Shown in pieces: positions 54,911 through 64,000 of a stretch of DNA of 64,000 nt. The stretch spans positions 31,287,237 through 31,351,236 of the forward strand of contig OX388307.1 in the NCBI GenBank assembly GCA_947579605.1, read 5' to 3'. How positions within the stretch are numbered: position 1 is the stretch's first letter; every line of letters starts with the position of its first letter. The notes beneath the pieces were generated by a model. It did no database searches. It was not told the origin of the DNA and was given only the letters and a program-made list of their open reading frames with translations. A program made the translations under genes and the position numbers. Source of the DNA: Athripsodes cinereus. Its lineage: Eukaryota; Arthropoda; Insecta; Trichoptera; Leptoceridae.

Positions 54911-55483
54911 ATCATCATCATCTAACTGTTAAGCCTAATATAAATCTCACTAACACCTCACTCACAAACGGTGTTTAGGTTTTTTTAATATTTAAATTTG
55001 GTAAGCACACCACTAATGGCTACTTTATAACTTTATATTGTAAAAATATACAATGAGAAACAAATTACTCAGCTACCATCTTAAAACCATACATCACTAT
55101 TAATTCAATTTGTTTTGACTTTAAACATAACAGCTAAAACACGTACACATATTTAAACAAGTCTAAATATTTTTTCTTTGTGAGTACTATTTGACTACTT
55201 TGAATAATAATTCATGCTTTATTTTCTTTTGTTCTAACAGAAAATAATTGCATCTGAATTGTTCAGGTTCAAGATTTCTATTCACAAACCTTTTCTCTTC
55301 ATTGATTTTTAGAAGGTGTCGCTGAAAACTACCACTGAAAAGTATAATTTAGACGATAGGGTGAGATTAAGAACTTTGTATTTTATTAATTACTTGCTAC
55401 TTCCTCTTTTCTGTCATTCTGTATATAATAGCCATTCACCAGCGATTCTTTTGCCATTAGTTTATTATTAAAATGAATTCTTC
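54911..55483. other. AT-rich unassigned sequence
   Basis: No gene recognised. Confidence 0.4.
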
Positions 55484-55705
55484 TTCTTCCTGTGCCTTCT
55501 CAGATCCCCCAGACGTTGGCGATCACTCCGGCGAAAATCCCACTGTCCTGTGATGCTCTGAACAGGTCATCCACCGTCTAAATTTCGGTCCACTCATCTG
55601 CTTTCTGCCAACTCCCCGTCTTCCCTCTATCTTGCCCTCCAATATAAGTCGGAGGAGACGGTACTTTTTACCAAACATCACGTGATCCAAATATGAGGCC
55701 TTCTA
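55484..55705 (-). pseudogene. LINE RT C-terminal remnant with (GAA)n tail
   Basis: The minus strand carries pieces matching the 12662-12900 fragment (RLRLILEGKIEGRRGVGRKQ-type and SELFRASQDSGIFAGVIAN-like codons), with shifts. It ends AGGAAGAAGAAGAATTC at about 55484. Confidence 0.65.
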
Positions 55706-55764
55706 AAATAAGTTACAAAATTTAGTATTACGAAATAAGTCTATATTAGAAGACTAAACACCAT

Positions 55765-55906
55765 ATTTGGGTTAGTTGGAAGAAATCGCGCCTCTGCGAT
55801 AAACTCGCCCTCTGTATATTGATTGTATGATTGTCTTTATTTTAAATGTATTTTTGTGTGAATTTGCTTGTTATCAATGTAAAGAATAAATAAATAAATA
55901 AATATC
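55765..55906 (+). mobile_element. Jockey-like LINE 3' UTR, target of the BEL insertion
   Basis: GGGTTAGTTGGAAGAAATCG, hairpin ATCGC/GCGAT (55785-55800), AACTCGCC, and an (AAAT)n tail (55887-55904). The BEL element interrupts directly after the tail. Confidence 0.7.
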
Positions 55907-56344
55907 TGTTCAGTTTTCAAATCAGGGGTTTAAATTTCACGCCAATGCAAAATAGTTAGGATGTTTGCCGCCGTGTGGCGCTAACAACTTGATTCCACCA
56001 ATGACAGCATTACCTTATATTTATAGTTCAGTGTGACAGGTTTGAGAATATAGCGACATAAGTGGCGAAAATTGGCTAGTTTGTAGAACAAAATAATATT
56101 ATAATATGGCGAAGTTTTGTCAGCTTATTAAGGTTTTCGTTTTTGTAGTGTAGGAAACATTATCTTTGTTTGTTGCTAATATAAGCAGTTGTCTTTTACA
56201 TTTCTCTCTCTTTTACAATCGTATTTCAAATCAACTCTACTTGCAATCAACTATCCTGCATTGTACATATTATAACCTGTGTGACAAATAAATGATTGAA
56301 GACTCTATATAGTTTTACTGGAAGCATCAACCAAACCACCACCA
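55907..56344 (+). repeat. 5' LTR of BEL/Pao element
   Basis: 438 bp, apparently identical with 61655-62092. TTATATTTATAG near 56014 may be the promoter, and CAAATAAATGATTG near 56285 a poly(A) signal. Confidence 0.95.
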
Positions 56345-56349
56345 AGTTA

Positions 56350-56367
56350 TGGACCTTCAACCGGATT
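56350..56367 (+). promoter_or_regulatory. Primer-binding site of BEL/Pao element
   Basis: TGGACCTTCAACCGGATT begins five bases after the LTR. It resembles the complement of the animal tRNA-Tyr 3' end (a few mismatches, one gap); the tRNA assignment is from memory. Confidence 0.5.
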
Positions 56368-56705
56368 CGTAGAAGGAAGAACATACCAGTTTGAACAGGA
56401 ATTCCAGACATCGTAAAGGAAAGACGGACAGGTTTAAATTTCCAATCATCCTTATTATCCATTTCAAAGTGTTATTATTTCAATTAATATCATAATCCTT
56501 CCATTGTGGTTTGCTAGTAATTTCATACAATTGATTTTGCGGCATTTAAGTGAGGTTAAGGGTAGTTATAAAATCAAGTCGAATAATTATTATTGTTACA
56601 TGTAAAACACGTTTTTCTTTTCTTGTTTGATTCATGTGCTTTGTTTGGTTTGGTTAAAGGGTGCTGCATTGGGATTAAATATAACAATATTTATCAATAA
56701 TCGAG

Positions 56706-59700
56706 ATGCCGAACGAGAGAGTGAAGATGCTTGTTTCTAAAAGAGGTGCTCTCAAAGGACAATTGACACGTTTTCAAGACTACCTCAATAGCAAATCAAT
56801 CAATATGTGCGAACTAGAAGTGAGAATATCTAGAATAGAAGCTATTTTAGACAAATTTGAGACAATCCAGCAGGAAATGGAAGAGTATAGTGAAATTGAG
56901 GCTGAATATAGGGAACAATTTGAAGTTTTATTCTATGAAACAGTGGGAAAAGCGAGATCGATTATGAAACAAATTCCTACAGTTGTTTCGGAAGTTAAAT
57001 TGAGGGCTTTAGAGGTACCGAATTTCTGTGGGGATTACAAAAACTGGCTTCACTTCAGAGACACCTTCAGTTCATTGGTGGATAGCAATCCATCATTAAA
57101 TAATCTTCAAAAGTTCCATTATCTTCTCTCAAGTCTAAAGGGTGAAGCGTTGCAGTTAATTTCTTCGCTGGAAGTTTCAGGAGAAAATTACAGTGTAGCA
57201 TGGGAAATACTTAATTCAAGGTATCATAATGTACGTATAATTTCAGATAAGCACCTTCACAGTCTTCTCAACATGGCAGTACTAAGGGATGAAAGTCACA
57301 CAGGGTTAAGGAAATTAGTAGATGAAGTACAGCTTCATCTGAGGGCTCTACAAAGCATGGGACTCCCTACCAAGCAGTGGGATGCATTGGTAATTCATGT
57401 TATAACAAGCAAGCTTCCAGTAAGTAGCAAGCAACATTGGGAGACTTATTCGATCGCAGGAAAGTTACCCACATTAGGTGAGTTGATTTTATGTCTAAAT
57501 GAAAGAGCAAGGGTGTTAGAAACATGTCTAACACACCAGCGGAAACCAAGCCCTAGGATCACACTCCATGCTGGTTCTAGAAACAATGTTTCAAGTTTAT
57601 GTCCGCTGTGCAATGGGGAACACAGGCTGCACCAATGTGGTCAGTTTCATGCCCAGACTATGGAGCAGAGGTATGAGACAACAAAAAGGTTTAGACTCTG
57701 TTTTAATTGTTTAGGTACAAGGCACAATTCCTCCAAATGTAGTTCAAAAAACACATGCAGAATGTGTAGGAAAAGACATCATACAATGTTACACACATCA
57801 AATGTTACAAGGCAACCTCAAGTAGGTATTCAAGAAAATGTGACAACAATACTACATGAACAAGATACTACCATCACGACCCACATGTCGCAAAGTGGTA
57901 GTCAAATATTGTTGTCTACAGTGATAGTAGGTATCACACATAATGGCGTGTCACACAAGGTGCGCGCACTTTTAGATTGTGGTGCTCAATCTAATTTTAT
58001 GACGAAATCCTTATGTTCTAGGTTGGGTATTTCACAATACGATGCAGCGATTCCAGTAGCAGGAATCCATAACCAGGTTACGAAAATAAGCAAAGGAGCC
58101 GATGTGGAGATCCAATCTCTACACTCAAGTTACACACGCAAACTGTCATGTTTGGTGTTACCAAAGATCACGCAGCCACTACCACAGCAAACTTTTGACA
58201 AAAAATATGTGAAACTACCTCATGGACTAAGGTTGGCTGATCCCGATTTTCATAAGAGCGCTCCAGTGGACATGCTTCTAGGGGCACAAGTTTTTTGGGA
58301 AATTTTACAAGCAGAAAGACTTCAAATCGAACCTTCACAACCAGTGATACAGCAGACGTTGCTAGGTTGGATCATCGCTGGACAGGTATTACAAGACAGG
58401 CAAGTCAAAAATTCCAGGCAAGTCTTACATTGTTATGTTTCATTAAATCAATTGCATAAAGACATAGAAAGGTTTTGGAAAATAGAGGAAATTCTTTCTA
58501 TGCCAATTCAATCTCAAGAGGAGATTTTATGTGAAACGCATTTCGTTTCAACCCATCAAAGAAGTAATACAGGTCGGTTTGTGGCCAGACTACCATTCAA
58601 ACCGAAGCATAAAGAGTTAGGTGACTCTTTACAAGTTGCAAGCAGGCGTATGTTAAGTATGGAAAAGCGCTTTGCCAATGATACAAATCTAAAAAATCAA
58701 TATGTTAATTTTATGAAAGAATATGAAACTTTAGGTCACATGTCACCATGTGAACCATCAGATCAACATGATATGTGTTATCTCCCACATCATGCAGTAT
58801 TCAAGGGGGATAAAATAAGAGTTGTCTTTGATGGATCAGCAAAAACAAGTTCAGGTGTTTCTTTAAATGATACACTCATGACAGGTCCTTTAATACAAAA
58901 TGATTTATTTACCTTGCTAGTAAATTTCAGGAAACACTCATTCGTGATTACTGCCGACATAGAAAAGATGTACAGACAGGTAGAAATTCATTCCGAGGAT
59001 AAAAGATTTCAGAGGATTGTATGGAGGGATTCAGATGACAAACAATTATCTCATTTTCAGTTAAATACAGTAACATATGGATTAACACCTTCTGCCTTTG
59101 TCGCCACAAGATGTCTAAAACAATTAAGTATGAAGTTCAAAGATAAATATCCAAAACCATGTGAAGTTATAGCAGAAGATTTCTACATGGACGATCTGTT
59201 AACAGGAGGTGAAAACTTGCAGGAATGTTCACAATTGAAACAGGAATGTTCACAATTGAAACAGGAATTAACCACTATACTTCAATCAGGAGGTTTTCAT
59301 CTTACAAAATGGAAATCAAATGTGTCAGGTATGTCTGATGATATATTATCTAGTAAAAAGTCATTATTTGTTGAAGACAAAGATACATCTAAAATCTTAG
59401 GACTTTATTGGGATAGCAGGGAAGATTGTCTTTCTTACAAGGTAGAAATTTTACATGATAACCAAGCGGCTACCAAAAGAATGGTATTGTCAGACATTTC
59501 AAGAACTTTTGATCCTCTTGGTTTATTGGGACCAATAGTAATTAGAGCAAAAATTCTTATGCAAGAATTATGGCAGCAAGGAATAGCATGGGACGAACTT
59601 CTTCAAGAAAGTCTATTGCAACAATGGAATGACTACAGGGCTGATTTATTGACAATCAATGATTTTAAAATATGTAGAAATATCAAATGTGAAATTTCAA

Positions 59701-60134
59701 TTCATATTCAATTAATAAGTTCTTCAGACGCCTCGCAGAAAGCTTATGGCTGTTCCATATATTTGAGATCTTATAGTAGATTTGGAAGATACGAATGTAA
59801 TTTAATATGTGCAAAATATAAAGTTGCACCTATTAAACAATTGTCATCAACTAGTATAGAATTGTGTGGTGCATTATTGTTAACAAGATTGATTATAGGA
59901 ACATTTTCAAGAGTGCAAGATACAATCACAACATTATGGACACATTACAAGATACAGACAACTTTAGTGGTTGTCACTCAAAAGGAAGATTGGGAGACAT
60001 TTATTTGGTATTCATCATTTACTGAGTTACAAAGAGTCGCAGCATATTTGATACGCTTCTTACTCAACGCAAGCGGTAGAAAACCACGTCTTAAAGAAGA
60101 ACAGAATGTAACTGGCATGCACACAATATTCTAA
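56706..60134 (+). CDS. BEL/Pao gag-pol polyprotein, truncated at RNase H
   Basis: 1142 codons. Residues ~1-100 are coiled-coil-like. Residues ~103-250 hold the capsid-type DUF1759 region (VPNFCGDYKNWLHFRDTF). Cys/His zinc knuckles lie at ~297-363 (CPLCNGEHRLHQC, CFNCLGTRHNSSKC). The aspartic protease active site is LLDCGAQSNF (~421), with Cys where most relatives have Ser or Thr. The RT has VVFDGSAKTSSGVSLNDTL, TADIEKMYRQVEI, VTYGLTPSAF and YMDD at 827-830. Residues ~900-1000 (RTFDPLGLLGPIVIRAKIL) are the A17-like region, and SSSDASQKAYG (~1005) begins RNase H. The last ~80 residues depart from the expected RNase H and lead to a stop. There is a 7-residue duplication at 839-852. It probably made virus-like particle and copying enzymes, but not integrase. 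Confidence 0.93.
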   Translation: MPNERVKMLVSKRGALKGQLTRFQDYLNSKSINMCELEVRISRIEAILDKFETIQQEMEEYSEIEAEYREQFEVLFYETVGKARSIMKQIPTVVSEVKLRALEVPNFCGDYKNWLHFRDTFSSLVDSNPSLNNLQKFHYLLSSLKGEALQLISSLEVSGENYSVAWEILNSRYHNVRIISDKHLHSLLNMAVLRDESHTGLRKLVDEVQLHLRALQSMGLPTKQWDALVIHVITSKLPVSSKQHWETYSIAGKLPTLGELILCLNERARVLETCLTHQRKPSPRITLHAGSRNNVSSLCPLCNGEHRLHQCGQFHAQTMEQRYETTKRFRLCFNCLGTRHNSSKCSSKNTCRMCRKRHHTMLHTSNVTRQPQVGIQENVTTILHEQDTTITTHMSQSGSQILLSTVIVGITHNGVSHKVRALLDCGAQSNFMTKSLCSRLGISQYDAAIPVAGIHNQVTKISKGADVEIQSLHSSYTRKLSCLVLPKITQPLPQQTFDKKYVKLPHGLRLADPDFHKSAPVDMLLGAQVFWEILQAERLQIEPSQPVIQQTLLGWIIAGQVLQDRQVKNSRQVLHCYVSLNQLHKDIERFWKIEEILSMPIQSQEEILCETHFVSTHQRSNTGRFVARLPFKPKHKELGDSLQVASRRMLSMEKRFANDTNLKNQYVNFMKEYETLGHMSPCEPSDQHDMCYLPHHAVFKGDKIRVVFDGSAKTSSGVSLNDTLMTGPLIQNDLFTLLVNFRKHSFVITADIEKMYRQVEIHSEDKRFQRIVWRDSDDKQLSHFQLNTVTYGLTPSAFVATRCLKQLSMKFKDKYPKPCEVIAEDFYMDDLLTGGENLQECSQLKQECSQLKQELTTILQSGGFHLTKWKSNVSGMSDDILSSKKSLFVEDKDTSKILGLYWDSREDCLSYKVEILHDNQAATKRMVLSDISRTFDPLGLLGPIVIRAKILMQELWQQGIAWDELLQESLLQQWNDYRADLLTINDFKICRNIKCEISIHIQLISSSDASQKAYGCSIYLRSYSRFGRYECNLICAKYKVAPIKQLSSTSIELCGALLLTRLIIGTFSRVQDTITTLWTHYKIQTTLVVVTQKEDWETFIWYSSFTELQRVAAYLIRFLLNASGRKPRLKEEQNVTGMHTIF

Positions 60135-60554
60135 TCATGAATGCACAAGAGTTTGCAAACCTCAAGGAGTTATCGATTTGTACCTAATTATCAAGAATGT
60201 TTTTTAACCAATGTATTTATGTTTCAGGTACAAATATAACAATATGATAAAATGATATGTGCGCAGGTATGTTAATTTGTTTTCATTGCAGGGGATAACA
60301 TCTTTCACTTTCTAGGGAAGCATTTCGATTTGTTTTCAATATTCATTTTAGGACAATGTAAACTTATTGGTTTACTAGGACAATGTAGCAAACTTTGCTG
60401 GATCAAGCAGTGAAATTCAAAGCTTTCACTCATTTTCATTCAATTTAAATTCATGTTATGTTTTCTTGTATATTTGAAATACTCACTTAAAGGCACTGCG
60501 TTATCGATTGCTAGATTTTGTTAGTATGTACACCATTCTATTGCAAGTTCAACC
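60135..60554 (+). other. Non-coding gap replacing the integrase region
   Basis: About 420 bp, stop-rich in all frames. A complete BEL/Pao pol would have roughly 500 more codons here (RNase H end, H2C2 finger, integrase core). The segment probably marks a deletion junction with decay. Confidence 0.65.
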
Positions 60555-61001
60555 TTGCGTCAACTCCACACTCCACTCTCCTCTGACTCAAATTACCAAA
60601 ACGCCTTAACTCCTACTCACTTCCTGATTGGAGAAAGCTTGTCTGCTCTTCCAGAACGTAGTGTTTTGGAAATTCCTAACAATAGGCTTAACCATTATCA
60701 AAAACTAATGATGATATTTCAATCTTTCTGGGTACGATGGAATGCCGAGTACTTTCACGAGCTGCAACGTCGGAGCAAATGGCATAAGGGGGCCGAGAGG
60801 CAGTTACAGCTAGGAGACTTGGTGCTGATTAAAGAAGAAAATCTTCCACCTATGGCGTGGAAACTTGGACGAGTAACGGAACTATATCCAGGGAGAGATG
60901 GGCTCGTCCGAGTAGTCTCCGTTAAGACTACAAGAGGTATCTTCAAACGCAGTGTCGTCAATTTGGCTGTGTTACCGATTGAAGAAAATTCTATGCAATA
61001 A
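60555..61001 (+). pseudogene. BEL/Pao pol C-terminal domain (DUF5641-like), detached
   Basis: About 148 codons; contains SSDSNYQNALTPTHFLIGES, NHYQKLMMIFQSFWVRWNAE, YFHELQRRSKWHKGAERQLQ, LGDLVLIKEENLPPMAWKLG and RVTELYPGRDGLVRVVSVKT. The ALTPxHFLIG...WxxWxxEYLxxLQxRxKW...GDLVLIxxxxxPPxxWxLGR series identifies the domain that follows the BEL integrase core. No native start is present (the frame opens at TTG); it is separated from the main ORF by 420 bp. Confidence 0.92.
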
Positions 61002-61059
61002 ATCGAGGAAAATTAATTTTACTTCAAGATGGTGAATCAATTTACAAAATTTCTAAGAT

Positions 61060-61375
61060 GTCTCAGTAAATGTTATACTTTGTTCACTTATCATGTTCAT
61101 CAAAGGGATGATGATCTCAAGAAATGTTATACTTTTTTACTCATCATGTTTATCAGAGGAACAATATCTCAATGAATGTTATACTTTGTTCACTTATCAT
61201 GTTCATCAAAGGGATGATGATCTCAAGAAATGTTATACTTTGTTTACTTATCATGTTCATCAAAGGGATGAAAATCTCAAGAAATGTTTTGCTTTATTTA
61301 CTTGTGTTTATCAGAGGAACAATATTTCAAGAAGTGTTGTATTTTATTTGCTCATGTTTTTCAAATATTTAAAAA
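61060..61375. repeat. ~54-bp minisatellite in BEL/Pao 3' region, ~6 copies
   Basis: Units from TGTTATACTTTGTTCACTTA to GATGATCTCAAGAAA start near 61071, 61125, 61177, 61231, 61285 and 61335 (50-54 bp apart). Two variants alternate (CATCAAAGGGATGATGATCT and TATCAGAGGAACAATATCTC). The frame over them is not considered a gene. Confidence 0.9.
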
Positions 61376-61642
61376 TATTTTTAGATCATCTGTTTGTTTT
61401 ACATAGGTTTTATGTTTCTTTCTTTCTTTCTTGGCTGACAAAATTTTCATTCATGTAGTACAAGGGGTTTAGTTGTCAGAGAATGTTTTGTTTTTCACGT
61501 CATGTTTTTTCAATGTTTGTTACAGTCCACTATCTCAATTTTACGCATGACATTTACACAGGTACCAAGACATTTATAGTAGATAATTTAATTTTCAAAC
61601 TCATGTTATAAAAACGTTTATTTATTTGTAAAAACACGTTTT

Positions 61643-61654
61643 TAGGGGGCGGTA
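61643..61654 (+). promoter_or_regulatory. Polypurine tract of BEL/Pao element
   Basis: TTTTTAGGGGGCGGTA lies immediately before the 3' LTR, in the usual position for plus-strand priming. Confidence 0.7.
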
Positions 61655-62092
61655 TGTTCAGTTTTCAAATCAGGGGTTTAAATTTCACGCCAATGCAAAA
61701 TAGTTAGGATGTTTGCCGCCGTGTGGCGCTAACAACTTGATTCCACCAATGACAGCATTACCTTATATTTATAGTTCAGTGTGACAGGTTTGAGAATATA
61801 GCGACATAAGTGGCGAAAATTGGCTAGTTTGTAGAACAAAATAATATTATAATATGGCGAAGTTTTGTCAGCTTATTAAGGTTTTCGTTTTTGTAGTGTA
61901 GGAAACATTATCTTTGTTTGTTGCTAATATAAGCAGTTGTCTTTTACATTTCTCTCTCTTTTACAATCGTATTTCAAATCAACTCTACTTGCAATCAACT
62001 ATCCTGCATTGTACATATTATAACCTGTGTGACAAATAAATGATTGAAGACTCTATATAGTTTTACTGGAAGCATCAACCAAACCACCACCA
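61655..62092 (+). repeat. 3' LTR of BEL/Pao element
   Basis: 438 bp. No difference from the 5' LTR was found by eye, so the insertion is recent. Confidence 0.95.
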
Positions 62093-62097
62093 ATATC

Positions 62098-62960
62098 AAA
62101 CACGCTTTTCCTCATTATTCATGAATTTCTTCATAGATGCGAGCCGATGAAGAATCATATAATTTTTTTTGTAAAGTTTTTGATATAAATTGTTGTATTT
62201 TTTATGTTTATTATACATAGCTCCATAGTATTTAAAAACAGTTATTGCAATATATTAAGATAATTAGGTACATAAATAAATTATATTCTGGGTCTCCAGG
62301 TGTGTCTTCCAACTAACCTTGACCTAAATATAATAAATAATAATATTATTAATCTATTGTTTGAAAGTAATGCCTTTCTTTAATCTGAGCTGAGTATGTT
62401 AGCATTATTATATGTAAAGGGATATTACGCTATAAGATGTATGTATAGAGATGTAAGATGAAACATCCAAACATCCGGCAACTACTCAAATAAATAAGTG
62501 TTTTATTTATAATTTATTCAACATGAATTTCCACCAAGTACTGTCGGTTGAAAATATCAACTTTATACTATTCAAATAGTATAATTATTGACGAAAAGGT
62601 CTAATACCGGATGGTAGATCCATATGAGATGGGTACTAGCCTGAATATAAAACCTCTGACTATCGTATCGATAAATTTCTAGTTCTTATTTTTCCCGTTG
62701 CTGACCATGTTCTCTATATATACAAGAAACAAGTATGCAGATTACTTTGAGGCTGTTTTAAGAATATTTGAATTTATTTCGAAAACAAAATGTTTTTGAG
62801 ACAATATGTGTTCGCCAATTGGACGAGAATGTCAAATTAGTTCTTCAATGATGATGTGCACTAAGATTAACGTTTTCGCTCTGGATACAGTACTAATGAA
62901 TGTTTCGTTCACTAGTCATAAAACACATTGTTTTAGTGCACACATAAACTTTATTTTTAT
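62098..62960. other. AT-rich sequence with minor repeat traces
   Basis: A decayed Jockey-like 3' UTR (minus, about 62278-62320, GTTAGTTGGAAGACACACC) and an ACTGTCGGTTGAAAATATCA dispersed-repeat landmark (about 62538). No gene. Confidence 0.4.
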
Positions 62961-62961
62961 C

Positions 62962-63110
62962 TATACCATCACAGCATATCCCACAATTCGTGGGGAAATC
63001 AGAAGCCTAATTACATAAAACAAACGTGCAAGTTGTCCTCTTTATTCAATAAACGAATTAAGTCGTCAAGATGGGTGGTTACCTCATCGCTGAAAATTAC
63101 CGTGATAGTA
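62962..63110 (-). mobile_element. SINE-B 3' half
   Basis: TATACCATCACAGCATATCC, AACGTGCAAGTTGTCCTCTT, AAGATGGGTGGTTACCTCAT and CGCTGAAAATTACC. Confidence 0.7.
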
Positions 63111-63640
63111 TACTGGCTGCTGATATTCAATTGCCGTATAACCAGTCAGTCAGAAAACCAAAATTAACAATCTGGTGGGATATTCTTTATCTTGTATTCG
63201 GTCATATAACTATTAATTTCATCCCTAATGATGTTCTATGTTGTATTATTATTATATAGGCTGTATGTATGTAGGTATGGGGTGTATAAGTTTTAGGACG
63301 ATATAAAGGGGATGAAGCCCTTCTTAATAATGCATTATGAATTCAAGTGAATGATTTATAATGCTTAGCTGCAATAGGGATATATATAACATACATAGAC
63401 AACATTACCTTGTATATATTCAACATTATCAAGATACAAGTGAGACTTACAGAGGAAAAGGGGCATACGTATTATCTTATCCAATAATACTGGAAAAATT
63501 TTCAAAATATATGAACGTCCTCGGCATCATGAATTTTTTATCGTCCTCAAACCTGAACAAATTATTATTATTATTATAACTGACAATAAGACGATTCATT
63601 ACAGCTGAAGGACAATTCGATTCCACAAGAAAACTAACAA
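63111..63640. other. AT-rich unassigned sequence
   Basis: No gene recognised. Confidence 0.4.
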
Positions 63641-63945
63641 TATCCAGACAACCAATGGCGTAACTGGGGGGGACATATATGTCCCCGGGCGCCACATTAG
63701 GGGACGCCAAAATGAGTATTAAAACTATTTTTTTAATTTTATTTTGATGTAAGCTAATGTATCCAAAATACGTTTGCAAGATTTAATTTTGGAGCTCCAC
63801 AAATATCTTCATTTCAAACCAGTTGGCAAACACGATTTTCTACTCATAAACAAAATGACACATCCACAATGCAGGATTGCTGATGGCGTTTTTTTTACAA
63901 AGATCAGTTCGGGTTCAAATATTATTCTTCATAATGCTTCATGCT

Positions 63946-64000
63946 TCGGCGACACGACACCCCTTTCACGACACAAGTTTTTAGTAGCTTACTGTGAAAG
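63946..64000 (+). mobile_element. SINE-A fragment cut by window end
   Basis: CACCCCTTTCACGACACAAG, then TTTTTAGTAGCTTACTGTGA and AAG at the edge. The AGTAGCTTACTGTGAAAG form matches the 5985 copy. Confidence 0.8.

Larger units (their letters stand above)
55907..62092 (+). mobile_element. BEL/Pao LTR retrotransposon, integrase-deleted
   Basis: 6186 bp. ATATC precedes (55902-55906) and follows (62093-62097) the element. It contains two 438-bp LTRs (TGTTCAG...CCACCA), a primer site, a gag-pol frame (56706-60134), a second pol piece (60555-61001), a minisatellite and a polypurine tract. Between the two pol pieces the RNase H end, H2C2 zinc finger and integrase core are absent. Integration therefore had to use integrase supplied in trans, or the deletion is later than insertion. 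Confidence 0.95.

Noticed and set aside
61093..61458. 121-codon frame after the BEL pol
   Set aside because: It reads through a ~54-bp minisatellite and has no domain; units of 50 and 52 bp would break any periodic protein.

Overview
The window looks like gene-poor, AT-rich nuclear DNA of an arthropod, most likely an insect (perhaps a hemipteran; this is a weak inference from retrotransposon style). No host protein-coding exon, rRNA operon or functional tRNA gene is recognisable. Nearly everything that can be identified is transposon-derived, often one element nested in another, with AT-rich unassigned stretches between.

Two LTR retrotransposons are complete at their ends. A BEL/Pao element (55907-62092) has two 438-bp LTRs that look identical, a 5-bp target duplication ATATC, a 1142-codon gag-pol ORF and a separate C-terminal pol piece, but the integrase core is missing. 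A second element (22193-26706) has LTRs of about 1.5 kb, TG...CA ends, a TGGCGCC primer site, a polypurine tract and a 4-bp AAGT duplication, yet no gag or pol. Its LTRs carry a GC-rich 105-bp tandem repeat, three copies in one LTR and two in the other.

Non-LTR elements are the most numerous autonomous class. One Jockey-like copy (44145-46125, minus) keeps an open 546-codon reverse transcriptase; a second (41070-42113) has target duplications. Many other pieces are 5'-truncated C-terminal ends or 3' UTRs. They fall into several families, each with its own tail microsatellite (GAT, GAA, GTAT, ATA, AAAT, TTTGAA). Two sets of 3' UTRs contain short hairpins whose stems change in a compensatory way between copies.

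Three SINE-like families are present. SINE-A and SINE-C have tRNA-derived heads with recognisable A and B boxes. The third, here called SINE-B, is about 239 bp, has no obvious tRNA head, occurs about 20 times on both strands, and has 8-12 bp target duplications at the better-preserved copies. Its 3' end matches the 3' end of an RTE-like LINE in the same window, which suggests a partner. DNA-transposon remnants include an 881-bp hAT-like element with CCCGGG-rich ends, two palindromic MITEs, a 1.15-kb fold-back element with perfect 41-bp arms, and a probable Helitron 3' end.

Boundaries of degraded copies were judged by eye and are approximate. SINE-A/B/C are names used only in this annotation.
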